64,000 nt of DNA from Pascua guehoae (GCA_001600415.1 BCJX01000012.1:901401-965400); one strand, 5' to 3'. Positions 1 through 11,445 are shown, counted from the stretch's first letter. Numbers and translations: made by a program. Notes: generated from the sequence alone by a model not told the origin.

Positions 1-1489
1 TTGGGGAAGAGGGCGGGGGGGTTGGAAGAGATTGGGACAGGAGAGGCCGAGTTAGGACGGAGGTTTGCGGTAAGAGTTTGGGAAGAGGTGGGAAGAGATT
101 GGGGAAAGGAGGACGAAGGGAGAAGAATGTGGACGCGAACGGAGAAAGTGTGGGCGGCGCGACGAGGAGGAGAGACGGGAGACGGGGGAGGGAGGAAGGG
201 GAGGTAGGGGGAGGGAGGAAGGGGAGGGAGAGGAACGGAGGGACGGAGAGACGGAGTGGGGACAAGGATGCGAGAGCAGAACAGCAACGAGGAGGATAGA
301 GGGGAGGAATGTGATTCAGAATGCAAGGACGGCCAAAACGATAAACAAGAGGCACGAGAAACCGACCCAGCACGACACGCCCAGAGACGAGCACGAACGC
401 GCGATCCAAGACACAACATCACCAGCGGCATCAAGCAACCAAGAAACCAGAGCCACGACGCAAACGGAAACGGAAACGAAAACAGCAAGACCGCGTCAGC
501 ACACACACCAACACACTAGCAGAGCTCACCATCCGACTCGGGCACCGCATGTGGTCGGCTCGGCAGTGTGGGCACCTCGGCCCCGTCGGCGGGCTCGGAG
601 AGGGCCGAGAAGAGGTTTCCTGTGTGTGAGCGTCGGGCACGGGGTTGGAGATGGGCGCCGAGGGTGGAGCGGACGTGAGCTGGCTCTGGGATGCCTCTCG
701 CTCGGGGTCGGCTTCTGGTGTCTAGTCGTCGGTTGAGGTCGACCACGACCACGACCACGACCATCGCCACCACCACCACCACCACCACCGACGACCGACC
801 GCCGACGACTGACAATCGACGACCGACCAACCCCCATCTGACCAGACGCGAGTCACCAGCACTTCCAGTCCCGCAACACTGCACCAACACGACCACCACG
901 ACCACCACGACCAACATCGCGGGCCGCCTTCCAACCCCACGTCCCAGCCCGGGCAAGCAGGGTTGTCCTGTTTGCCACCGCAGGAAGCACGTAGCAGGTA
1001 GCCAGCAGACACCTGGCCCGTGACCTCGTATGCGACTCACCGAGACGCGCGTGGCGGTCCTCTGGCGACTCGACGTCGAGTTTTGGGCGCGACATGGTGG
1101 TGTGGTGGTGTGGGTGGTTGGTTGTTTGGTGGTGGTTCAAAATTGTTTGTGGGTTGGCGATGACGTCGGGAGATGAGTTGGTGGAAATCGCCATCCGGGC
1201 GAGCGAGCCGGCAGCCAGACGACCTCAATTATCTGCTGGCATGATGGTGCCAACGCGTCTCCGTGTCTCTCAAGATGTAACACGCATGCTACCTGTGTCC
1301 CACTCCCGGACGCATAACCCATGCCGCTCTCCCGCCCACTCTCCAACCTGTGCGAATACGCATGCATGCTCTACTGTATATGGTGCGCAGCCCGCGCGCA
1401 GGGGTAGCCGGCGGCATACACCGCCAAAGCTAGGCTATGATAAAAAGAAGCAAAGAGAAAACTAAAGTCCATCTCCCTTGTCGCTGTGT
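1..1489. other. Gene-free left edge, low complexity
   Basis: No supported gene. Bases 1-300 are almost all purine on the + strand (GGGA/GGAA runs). Bases 738-792 and about 885-912 are CCA/ACG-type microsatellites, which create Val-rich or Thr-rich open frames on both strands; I treat these as artefacts. The rest reads as 3' flank of the leftward ERG3 gene. Confidence 0.6.
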
Positions 1490-3122
1490 CTACTTGTTCT
1501 TGCGCTCGTCCTTGCCGACGTCGGGGATAGGGTTGTTGTTTGCGTCAATCAGGCCCTTTGCGCGCATGACCTCGAGGCTCTTGATGAGCGGGTCGAGCTC
1601 GGGGATGGGCTCGCGGTGCGAGTCGAATGTCTTGTCGGCCCACGTAAAGTACTGGCCATAGTTGCAGGTAAAGTACAGGTGGTGGAGCGTGTGGTGCGCG
1701 GGCGAGTTGATAAAGCGCTCCATCAGACCGCCGTTGATCATGTCGCCGTCGTGGATGAGAATCGTCCAGAACTGGACAAAGCCAAACATGCCGAGGTAGA
1801 GCAGGCGGTGCATCGGGAAGATGTAGACGAAGATGCTGCATGTTAGCGGGGGTTGCGAGGTCTGGTGGATAGGGACGGGGTGGTGCATGGCGGCCTTGGC
1901 CCGGGCTTGGCCCGGGACATTGAGGGCATGTTCCAGATGGTCTTGGTGGAAGAACACGAGGTGGCGTACGGCGAGTGGCACACTCACACTTGCCACTCGC
2001 ACATCTCACACGCTCCACAACAGGGAGCCAGGTGTCTAGAGCAGCAATTGCAGTTTGTGGCAGTTGCGCATTCCCACTCGAGCGCAGCACAACGGCTGCA
2101 GGTTCCCGCTCGAGCGCAGCGCATCACCTGCACATTCACACTCGCCGCAACTGCGACGCCTCCACTCTCCCGCAGCTGCGACGCTTCCACTCTCCACACC
2201 ACTCAACTGCGCTGTTCCCCGCCCCATACACCACTCCGACTGCGGCTCGTTCACCCGTCTACACGTCGACATCAGGTCGACATCTAGATGTCGACCTAAT
2301 GTCGACCCAACTCGGACGTCCACCCGACGGCGGCATGCCCACTGGTGAAGCCAAGCCATCGAAACGAAGGGCCACACTCCCGCTCGACCGCCTGACACTC
2401 CCCGGCGACACTCTCCGGCCCACACTCGCCGACTCGACCGGACACCATCGCGCACAACACCATACTCACTGGTAAGGAAGCGACTGGGCGTATCCGTCGA
2501 CGGGGTGGAAGGCAAGCGCGGCGTAGGGCGTGGGCACGATCCACTTGTGGTGTGGCTTGTGCACATGCTTGTAGATGGCGGGGTGGTGCTCGATGCGGTG
2601 GATCCAGTAGATCAAAAAGTCTGTAAAGACGAGGAACCAGACTGCCGAAAAGATAAAGTAAGCCCATCCGTACTCTCCGACCTCGTTGTAGAGCTTGGAG
2701 TATCCGCGGACCTCGCCGAGGAACCATGGGAGGGTCATGAGGTCAATGACGGGCGCGGCAATGAGAGACGAGATGATTTCCTGGCGGATCTGGTTCTTGA
2801 GGAAGCGAGGGTGGTGTTCGAGCCGCCGGTCGTAGACGAAAAAGTAGGACAGCGAGCAGAAGACAAAGTAGAGGAAGATGGCAGCGACGAGTGCCACAGT
2901 CATGAGCGACATGCACTGCCGTCCAATGTGGTCGCGCGCCAGGCGCGACACGGCGCGCCCGGCCTCGACGCCCAGTGCCGCCGTCGCGTTGGCACCCGAT
3001 CCAGTGTAGAGCTTGCCCGCCGCTGCTGCTGATGCGGCGCTGCTCGAGCTCGCCGCGGGGAAAAAGTACGCGTACCCCGCGTCAAACGCGTACTCGTCAC
3101 AGTACTCGAGGACGAGATCCAT
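1490..3122 (-). CDS. ERG3: Sterol C-5 desaturase (ERG3)
   Basis: Probable ER-membrane di-iron desaturase that introduces the C-5(6) double bond into episterol late in ergosterol synthesis. Two exons, 3122-2470 and 1835-1490, join to 332 aa (yeast Erg3 is 365). The three histidine boxes of the fatty acid hydroxylase family are present: HRIEHH (aa 175-180), HKPHHK (188-193) and HHTLHH (265-270). Hydrophobic segments lie near aa 72-95, 115-135 and 152-175. The single intron (2469-1836, 634 nt) has a GTGAGT donor and a CTAAC..GCAG acceptor and interrupts the conserved SLPYH/IFVYIFPMHR stretch; splicing restores it exactly. I chose the ATG before DLVLEY; an in-frame ATG at 3284 would add 54 residues lacking family features. 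The gene diverges from VMA9. The intron is unusually long and repeat-laden. Confidence 0.93.
2071..2185 (+). repeat. Degenerate tandem repeat in the ERG3 intron
   Basis: Two adjacent 32-bp units (2071-2102, 2103-2134) share CTCGAGCGCAGC. They are followed by two 25-26 bp units (2135-2160, 2161-2185) sharing CTGCGACGC and CACTC. All lie inside the ERG3 intron, so they do not alter the protein. Confidence 0.6.
2265..2306. repeat. 42-bp near-perfect palindrome in the ERG3 intron
   Basis: The central 24 bp (2274-2297) form a perfect palindrome around CTAG. Extending to 2265-2306 adds nine more base pairs per side with one mismatch (2273 against 2298). GTCGAC occurs four times. It could form a hairpin in the ERG3 pre-mRNA or a cruciform in DNA. 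Confidence 0.9.
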
Positions 3123-4653
3123 GCCGGCAGAGGTCGTGGGGGGAGGGAAGGGGTGGAAGAGTCGTTCGTCGAGAGTGACGACAAGGAATGCGAGGCTGGA
3201 AACCGACGCGTAGAGTCGATGAGCCGGGTGTGACGACGAGTCGGTGAGGCTGAGACGAGGCGAGGCGGGCGTGTAGATGAGCAAGCAAGAGACAAGATTA
3301 CACTAATAGCCAAGTCAAGTTATGCAACGCCGTGTGCGCAAGAGGTCGCTGGGCGGCTCGGTGGCTCGGACACGCCCGGGATTCGCGACGTGGGACGATG
3401 GTGCAGTCTAGGGGGGTTTGCACACCCAGATGGCACGATGGTGACTGCCCTTTGCCGAGTTTTGACGCCAGACACACGCAGGTCGCGTGGGTCTTGTTTT
3501 GGGTTTGGGGAACAGGAAAACGCTGGGCGGGAAAAGGTCGCCGAGTGTCGAGCGGGTGAGCAACGATGGTGAGCGCGGGCGGCGAAGAGGTGGTTGTAGA
3601 GACAGAGACGACGAGCGGCGAGGTCGATGAGAATCAACAAGCTTTGTGGGTGCAGTGCAGACCTGCGCTGTGGCTTTCCATCGCGCAATGGTCATTCATT
3701 GCACTCTGCCCTCCTGGCTGGCCCCCCCTTGCTGCCACATGCCCCTTGGTAAACCTCGTGTTGACGCCAGACGCCAGAAACCCGCGTCCTGCATGTACCG
3801 ATCCTTGGGGCTCGGGGCTCGTTACGGCCTGCCCCCATGTTCCCCTTGCCCTCGTCATGCAATCCCTAATCGGTCCCTGTTGCCTTTGCATCCTCGGCCG
3901 AACGCGTGCAAATAAGGATAAAGGTCGGGGGCCGAGGAGGGGGGGGGCCACCGGCCACAAGGGAGAGGGGGAAAAAAAGTGGGACGATGGGACGATGGAT
4001 GGATGGTGCCGATGTGCCTGGCGGCATGGGGTGGGTGGTTTACTCCCTTGCGGCGTCCACGGGCACAAAGGTTGCACAGACCCCTGATGACCGCCACAGA
4101 GCCACAGACCTCATTCTGGTTTCCGCCCGCCGCCGCCGATCGGCCATGGCCCTCGGCCCGTGGTCTCTCTGGTCTGCTCGGCAACCCGCGGCATGCGTGC
4201 CATGCAAAAAAATTAAATCAACCACGCGAACAACATTGCGAAACAACAAGTGGGGGTCAAATAAAGAATATGGAATTGCCATGTGCTTATATGGAGGGAG
4301 TGAATACGTTTTACCACGTGGGGAACCCGTCAAGGGTTGGACGGTTGAGGCAGTGACGATGTGGTGACTGGCACAATCGTCGAGACCATCAAGAACACTG
4401 ACAAGCACTGAGCACCACGACACCACAACAACCAACGCCGAGTGATATATCCTTCATCCGACCCGGGCACGCTTTACAACGGTAATCTCCCCACTCCACC
4501 GTCTGCACCTTGGACACGACTACGGCCATTGTCCCCAGGCGCCCGCATACACTTGCGCGTACCCGATCCCGCGGTTCCTCTGGTTCGGCCGCACCGCTTC
4601 GGCGACTCCTCCCCTCCCCCTCGCCTACGACTAAACATCCCCTACACTCCGAC
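3123..4653. promoter_or_regulatory. Divergent intergenic region ERG3 / VMA9
   Basis: About 1.5 kb between two divergent starts, so it should contain both promoters. It has a G-run near 3930-3960, poly-A tracts near 3973 and 4206, and an AT-richer patch at 4200-4320. I see no clear TATA box, and no sterol-response element that I could defend. No coding region is supported. Confidence 0.6.
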
Positions 4654-5559
4654 ATGAGCGGCTTCCACGTCATCTTTGTCGGTATCATCGCGTTTGCGCT
4701 GGCTGTCGCGTGCTGGGTCCTCGCGCCGCGCGGCAAGAACCTTGTGTGAGTTTGCGAGTGGCCAGCATGTTTGGGGCGGGGAGATTGGGCAGCGAGGGAT
4801 GGTGATGACGATGAGGGACGATGACACCTATGGGATGATGGTTGGGAAGTGATAGGGAGTGGGGAGGGAGGCGTTTGGAACAAGGTGTATCACTGCTACC
4901 GGGAGGAGGCCTGACTTTGTTCACACTTGCCCGCCGTTTCCAGCTTGAACCCGTTGGGGGTACAACCACGCCAAGCGCTAACACGCAGTCTGTTCCGCTC
5001 GTCGTCGGCCCTCACGATCACGTGCGTCTACATGATGTGGGCGATCACGTACATGGCACAGCTTCACCCGTTGATTGGTAAGTCGTCGGTGATGTTCGAT
5101 CAGGCCGCAGACAAGGGACCGAAAGGAAGTGAATGGGAAGGACAAGGGGCGCCGAGTCGGCGATGTGGCTGGGAGATGAATATGGACGAGCTCCGCAGAG
5201 AACAACGATTAGGCGCTGAAGTGGGAAACTACGCTGCCCGTGGGATCGTGTCTCCCTATCGATTGTGAGAGTAGACCACCGTAAGAGGAGGACAGGTGTC
5301 CCACACCACAAAGCGGTCATCATGTTGGCAGAGGACAATTCACGATTGCTGGGACCGGGAAGCTGCGTAAAGCGCGATCAGGGCGAGCGCGACTGTCTGG
5401 CAGATACGTCCCAACGAACCCTGGCTGTGTCCCCAGTCCCGTCCTCCTGTTTGAACCCCAATTACCCCATCCTGTCGATCCCAGCCACGCACGTTGTCAT
5501 TCCATTCCGCCCGCTAACGCCCAGCCCCCATCCGCTCCGACCTCCGGCCCGAAGCCTAG
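4654..5559 (+). CDS. VMA9: V-type proton ATPase subunit e (Vma9)
   Basis: Tiny membrane subunit of the V0 sector of the vacuolar H+-ATPase. Three exons, 4654-4745, 4989-5077 and 5525-5559, give 71 aa, typical for the family (about 70-80). The protein is two hydrophobic helices: one at the N-terminus after MSGFH (FVGIIAFALAVACWVL) and one over TITCVYMMWAITYMAQLHP, with a short polar tail ending RPEA. Splice sites are GTGAGT/ACGCAG and GTAAGT/CCCAG and keep frame. The second intron (447 nt) is twice the length of the whole coding sequence. Identification rests on size, topology and the YMMWAITYMAQLHPL stretch. The nearest other small two-helix family would be a mitochondrial complex subunit, which fits less well. 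Confidence 0.82.
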
Positions 5560-6903
5560 ACGCAATGTATGATATGATTGTAACGTGTTTTTACGGCGAC
5601 TGAAGGGGCTTGGGTAGCGCCGGCGCCTAGCTGCCTCTTGGGATTGTGGGAGTGACGTGCCCTCATCTGCGTAATGGGAAGGACCGAGACGGGCAACTCA
5701 CATCTGCAATGTGGGGTCCTCAGAGGTGACGTGCGCGTCTGCAAATCTGGCTGCTTTCGACACTCACAAGACAAGCTCATGGCTTTGTCGGCAACCATCG
5801 CTGCCTCCCTTCCCCGGGGGTGTGTGGTTGTGTTGAATGTTTGCCTTCCGCTCTCTTCGCTGTACGATTGGTGACATCATGTGCCTCTGTCATGAACAAC
5901 TCAGCCGGCCGCACTGCGCGTCTGACCGAGGGAAGTAGAAGTATCTGACTGACTCGGTCGTCAGACTCGTCTCCGTCTCGTGGACCAAGATTGATACTTG
6001 TTGCTGGAGACCGGAATGGGGACCTTGTACCGACCTGGCTCAACGCTCCTCAGTCTGCTGCCTCCCATTGACGCCGAAATGCTCCCACGGTGCTTGGCTC
6101 GTGTTGGCTCTTGAGTCCATTGACACCCTCGAACGCCGTACCGGTCAAGCCATTCGTCGTACGCGTCACATCAAGACGCACAATCATCACCGCCCGACCA
6201 CGCTGTACTGGATGAGCACACAGTGACCATCCGTTACTTTCGTTCCTGTGGTATGACGCATCCCGTGCTACGCCCGATCCGATCTGTCGCCCATCCCGGT
6301 TCAACACCGACCTCGGCGAGACTCGATCTTGCGATTCAGTCGATCCTGCAAGGCTCAGGAGCATTGAGAGTGCCACTTGGTCATTCTGTGTCAAGTGCAT
6401 GTCATGAGCAATGCCCAATATCAGTCTCGCGCCGCCACCGTCGTGGGCCATGACGGGGCCTGGGCGCGTGCAAGGGTGCTGATTAGCAAGGCATTACCAT
6501 AACGTAGAGTCAAGTTGTAATGCGAGTGCCTGGTGGAATAGCCCAGTGCCGACTGGCATTTTTGTTTCCCTGGGTCACGTGGTCTGGGGTAAAGGGGGCG
6601 CATTGGGCCTGGGGCACCTGGGGGGGGCCGCACGCCCCGATGCCGAAAGCGGATGCATTTGGTTGGTTGGTTGAGTGTCCTTGGTACGTCATGGATTCAA
6701 TGTCCACTGTGCACCCTGGACAAGGACAATCCCCTCTCTCTCGCTCTGCATCGCTCGCTCTGGATTGCTCCCTTGTTCTTTATCACCAGCCCCCCCCACC
6801 ACCACCACTCCATCTCTCATTCTCCAACTATTCTCAACCTTTTTGGTTTCATATTAATCAATCAATCCATCCAAAAAGCCTACTACAACCCATCACGCCC
6901 ACC
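5560..6903. other. Intergenic region, no gene seen
   Basis: About 1.3 kb between VMA9 and the F-box gene, both rightward. It should hold the F-box promoter: a pyrimidine-rich stretch at 6780-6903 leads directly into the ATG, as in many fungal 5' leaders. Open frames here lack recognisable domains and splice signals. Confidence 0.5.
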
Positions 6904-8415
6904 ATGACCACCACCACTTCACTCCTGCACACTGCCCTGCAGAACCTCCATGTCGCCCAGCAGGTGACGCACCCGAGCCACACCCCTCGCCCACCGAGCT
7001 CGGTGGGCTCGCGCTCGTCGCGCCGCCGCTCCGACGACAGCGACGACGATGACGAAAACCTCGTGTCTGTCGGACGCGGTACGGCCCCCGGCACCCCCAT
7101 CCCGGGCAAGGGCATGGTGCTCGGCCAGCGCATCAAGCGCATCGACGGAGGACGCGATCCTGTAAGTAGTCCAGTCGGGCTGTGCAGTCTTGAGATGGGT
7201 GGCAAGGAGAGCAGCCATGGTGGCAACGGTGTGAGGACGTCGGATGGCATGGTGTCGGTCCATCTCGGGTGCGGTGGCAAACGAGGTGGTCACCATCGCG
7301 CACCGCCCTTTCACAGGACACCGATGACTACTCACCCCCGCCACCCGCCGTCTCCATCACACGACTTTTCACCCGAAATGATCCTGTTCCCGCCGCTGAC
7401 TCTCAGCTCCGCCTCCTCCCTACGCACATTGCTGTGCGCATTTTCCTCCAGCTCGACATTCGTAGCCTCGCACGTTCCGACCGTGTCTGCAAGCGCTGGC
7501 ACAAGTCGAACACTCTCAACTATGGTACGTGTGGGAACAATGGTCGCGTGATGATGAGCTGACTGATGTGCTTCTTTGTTCTCTTCCACCACGATACGAT
7601 ATCACGTCACATCTTTTTTTTTTTGCTTCATCCACTGCTCTTGTCACGACGGGCCACCGCCTCACATCGTTCCACACCATCGCACCTTGCATTGAAAAAT
7701 TGCCCCGCTGGGATGGACACGCAATAATGCACGGACGCACGCACGGACGAAACCTCTATCCATGATCGGCCAAACGGCGACATCATTCACACAAACCTCG
7801 TGCACACACCACAATCTCCCGTGACACCTTGTACCTGCCTTCGATTCCTCCCGACACTCCACATGCTTTCCACCAACAGTCTGGTTCCTCCAGAACCGTG
7901 CGCTCATGCTCCCGTCCATCGACTCCACGCCTGGAGGCCGTAACCGCAAGCTCGACGACGGCACCGAGTTCTTTGACCCCTACGACAAGACGCCGCGCCT
8001 CTCGTCACTCCCGGCCGTGCCCGTGCCCACCTCGACGCAACCCCAATGGTCCAAGGCCGAATCAAAGCGCGCATGGAAGTCGGTCTTCCACTCGACGCTT
8101 CACCGCGGCGATCCCAACGACGACGACCATCCGTACCGCGTCGACGTGGCGTCCCTCCATTCATCGGGCTACTCGACCCCTTCGCGCCACTCGCACGCCG
8201 GCCTGGGATCAGGCAACGCTGGACGCTGGACCGACTCTGGCGCCACGGGCGGCATGACCCCGACCGAGCGCAAGGTCGCTGCCCGCGAGGGATACAAGGC
8301 GATGGGCGGCCGCAAGAGCCGCGCAAAGCGCAAGATGGGCGGCGAGTTGGGTGCGAGGGATCGCGGCGGCGCATCGCAGATAGTAGACGACGGCAGATTC
8401 GATGCCCCCTGGTAG
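6904..8415 (+). CDS. F-box protein
   Basis: Likely substrate adaptor of an SCF (Skp1-cullin-F-box) ubiquitin ligase. Three exons, 6904-7161, 7317-7524 and 7880-8415, give 333 aa. The F-box is at about aa 117-152, with the core LRLLPTHIAVRIF, LDIRSLARSDRVCKRW and a Leu/Trp pattern typical of the motif. The flanks are low-complexity: an N-terminal Ser/Arg/Asp-rich stretch containing DDSDDDDEN, and a C-terminal basic region (GRKSRAKRKMGGE). No WD40 or LRR substrate domain is visible, so the target is unknown. Splice sites GTAAGT/CACAG and GTACGT/CAACAG keep frame. The segment VWFLQNRALMLPSID just after intron 2 continues the post-F-box helix seen in short fungal F-box proteins. Confidence 0.8.
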
Positions 8416-9043
8416 TGAAGCCCTGCACTACTCGTCGACTATAGACCTCACCACAAGTCGGCGCCATTCAACAAGAACAATCACCAACTCGACCAAATAC
8501 GAGAATACGCGGCGACTCGGGCCCTCCCGATGCGTCGACGACCGCAAGGCACGCGCGCTTTTTTTCTGCTGCGAGTCCCGGCTCGCGAGGCCGTGCCTTT
8601 GCTGCCCCGAGTGCGGCCACGACAGAGCACACGGGGGAAAGAATCGATACGAATTATTTAAAACGACCATCTGGATGTGAATCAAGTTTCTAGCTGCATG
8701 CATTTCGTGCGAGCGTTTGTGCGGAGCGTCCGTGGAGTTTGGGGACCAGTGTGACGGTACTGCAGAGTCGTAGAACGATACTAGCGCTGACTTGCTCACA
8801 ATCGTTGCTCGGCCGCCTGGTGCGAACGAGTGCGTGATCTACACTCACCTCTAATCCGCGCTCAAGTGCACAATATATCCTCACTGATCAAACCGAGTCG
8901 ACAAGGGTTACGACTAGCGACAGGCGTTTACGACTAGTATGTGGCTGATGGACTGTCGAGTCGTGAAGTGGTTATGACCAGCGACAGGCCTCGTGAACGG
9001 GCCTGGCGGGCTGTCGACCAGTCAGGACAACCCGAGGGCAGAG

Positions 9044-9109
9044 ATGCCGCACTGGGGCTCGAACCCCGTCGCCGGAGGGCAAGCCACACCGACTCGTCCA
9101 GGTCGGCAC
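9044..9109 (-). other. tRNA-like fragment with A- and B-box promoters
   Basis: On the minus strand a B-box-like GGGTTCGAGCCCC lies about 30 nt after TGGACGAGTCGG, which matches the A-box consensus at all but one position. Flanking GCCGACC and GTGCGGC pair at five of seven acceptor positions. The space between A and B boxes is too short for a full anticodon arm, so this is a degraded tRNA or a tRNA-derived element rather than a working tRNA. Confidence 0.3.
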
Positions 9110-10683
9110 GTGGTGGTGAGAATTCCCGCGCGTCCAATAGTCTCCTGGAAGACCGCGGTCTCGTCCGGGAGTACCTGTATCAGAGCCGTGAACGGAGCAC
9201 CTGGGCGTAGAGTCTAACATGTAAATGTGGGCCCAGTTGGATGACAGGGAATGAGTGAAAGTCGACAAGATGCAAGATTGCCATCGACCGAACCGTCCCG
9301 ACTTTGTGTCAGTTGTAATTAAACAAGTGTCTACGACTAGCACCCACCTGGGTGGACATGGCTGTCGAGTGGCTGCGTCGTCCCAGGACAAGCGCTGGAG
9401 CTTGGTGTACCGTTGGCTCTCCGTCCTCTAGTGTAGACACGTGTTCAAATAACCCACATCCGCGTCTGCCTCGGGGGGGGGCGTGAGTCGGGATCCCTTA
9501 TGACAAACACACCGCGAGACCTTGTAGAGCTACCTCCAATATCGGAGGGAGTGGAGATGCAAAATCCCACAGCGGGGCAAGACGTCGTCTCTGCCGATCA
9601 TGTCTGATGGTTGAAATCTCAGACGCGTTGAGACGGTTCGGTGTGCGTCCCATGTGCAAATATGTATCCATCCAGACTGTGGTAACCCGTTGGGGCACGA
9701 AAGAGGGGGCATACACCTTGTGGGCCCTTTTCGTGCTTGTGGAGCCTGCAATGCTGCGGCATCTGTGTAACAAGAGTCCAGCAGCTTGGCTTTGCCCCTT
9801 ACCTCGTAGAAGTACAATACACTTGCGCGTTTTCTCGCACTCCCGCGCATAATTTACCATAGTTGTTATTCGGTCCTACCGTCATATGCGTTGCAGAGAG
9901 CCCCACTGGGCTGTGTACTTCACGCTCATGGTGCTGCCGCCGAGTCTCACAAGTCATAACTGGACACTCTCGATAGACTACACAAGTCCCAATCACCTTT
10001 ACTCGGTCGAGATCACTCCCGAAGTATTTTTCTGGCGTGGCATTTGGGTGCGGGGGAGCATGCACCTCTTCTTGTCAAGCTTTTGAAGCATCCACAGTTC
10101 CTTTCAATAATCGCATTTACCGTGTACCATATGAATCTCGGGCTGTCACAGTTGAAATTCATGTGCCTTTAAGAAAGTTGTCAAGCCAACTCGAGTAAGG
10201 CTGCGATGGCAAGACGGCAAAATTACTCGTGGTGGAGATCTATGCGCCCCTGCTTTTTTTTCTAAACAGCGGCTAGGTAGCTGTGCAGTCAAGAAACAGG
10301 GCTTGCCAAGTGGAGGGCTCCTGGCGTGTTGTCGTCGGGTACGACTACGAGTAGGGGTTTGAGATGTTCCATTCACAACAATCAACAAGAGGAGGATGGC
10401 ATTCCATTCCATTTCTTGCCTCAAGCCCGCGGTTCAAGGGAGACCCCTCTTGCTCAGGGGGCTCAGCGGGACATGCACATGCTAAACAAATAGCAGCACC
10501 TGTGCTCCCCGTGCACCAGGGGAACACAGGTGGTCCGCAATTACGGACGTGGATAGCTTGGGCCACAAACCTCTACCTTTCTTCAACCACCCCTCGCCGA
10601 TCCAAAGGAAGAATTTGGCCAAGTCCTCAAACCCCGCCCTCACGCATATCTTATATACCACGGCCCCCCTTCTACTCTCAACC

Positions 10684-10776
10684 AGGCAAATGCCGAGTGG
10701 TCCAAGCGTTACTGCTGCATAATATACAAAAGCGGTATTAAAAAAGCTTGGTCGCGAGTTCGAATCCTCCATGCGA
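10684..10776 (+). pseudogene. Probable tRNA-Ser/Leu-type relic with intron-like insert
   Basis: TGCCGAGTGGTC matches a class II tRNA A box, and AGTTCGAATCC matches the B box. Between them ACTGCTG and a complementary AGCGGTA enclose an AT-rich insert, like a tRNA intron next to an anticodon arm. The 3' half (CCTCC, then ATGCGAC) predicts a 5' acceptor GTCGCAT and a T-stem GGAGG. The sequence shows GGCAAAT and GCGAG instead, so both helices are broken. I read it as a pseudogene or a 5'-damaged copy. Confidence 0.4.
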
Positions 10777-10901
10777 CGTAACTGTTGTGCTTGGCGCGAG
10801 GGCGACGTCTTACACCGTACCTACTGTCGGTAAACCATGACCAGTCGCTGGAGGAAGAAAAAGTCGGGGGCGACCAGGATCACTTTTTGTCTTTTTGGGC
10901 T

Positions 10902-10930
10902 GTGGTGGTGGTGGTGGTGGTGGTGGTGGG
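10902..10930 (+). repeat. (TGG)n microsatellite
   Basis: About nine consecutive TGG/GTG triplets in non-coding DNA. Confidence 0.9.
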
Positions 10931-11360
10931 GTTGGTGGTGTGCGGTGAGGAGGAGGCTGTGGTGATAGCATGGACGCCTTGTCCTTTCTTTTTGCTGTGT
11001 GCTGGTGGGTGGGTGGCATGGAGGCCGACGTGGTGATGTGCATGGACTCTTTTTGGGCCGTGGAGGGCGTGTTTCCGAGTGTCGTCGGTTACAATCAGGG
11101 GGACGCCGTGTGCATACATGATCTGTACAATACGGCAGCACAATATAAACTGTGGGTGGCTGCCGTCGAGTCCCTGTCTATGACTGTACGTGTCTGTATT
11201 CCGCTCCGTGTCCGGCGCTACTCGTCTCGATGTCACGAGTATACTGTAGCCGCCGGTCTGCTATTGTCCGCCGCCCTTGCGATGCCTCGGCCTGCCTCCA
11301 TTGTGTCTCGATTACCAGACCAACGAGTCACGACGCAGAGGCCGAGCCTACATCGTCCTT

Positions 11361-11445
11361 CCAGCCCACCTCGCCTTCCAGCCCACCTCGCCTTTCCAGC
11401 CTACCTCATCCCTCCAGCCTACCTCGTCCGTCCAGCCTCACTCTC
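11361..11445 (+). repeat. 17-18 bp minisatellite over the ATG6 3' end
   Basis: Five units begin at 11361, 11378, 11396, 11414 and 11432, each starting CCAGCC(C/T)ACCTC; the last is truncated and divergent. The array covers the final ATG6 codons, its stop (11421-11419) and the start of the 3' flank. Confidence 0.8.

Larger units (their letters stand above)
8416..11418. other. 3-kb gene-poor region
   Basis: Lies between the 3' ends of the F-box gene and ATG6. No credible gene is seen. It holds a TTACGACTAG-type short repeat (8908, 8928, 9332), a 20-bp direct repeat with two mismatches (8906-8925 and 8970-8989), two tRNA-like relics and a (TGG)n microsatellite at 10902-10930. It is visibly less GC-rich than the gene block. 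A decayed mobile element is possible, but no terminal repeats or transposase motifs are visible. Confidence 0.5.

Noticed and set aside
516..1040. 174-codon minus-strand open frame with poly-Val runs
   Set aside because: The Val runs are translations of CCA/ACC microsatellites; there is no globular or membrane-protein pattern outside them.
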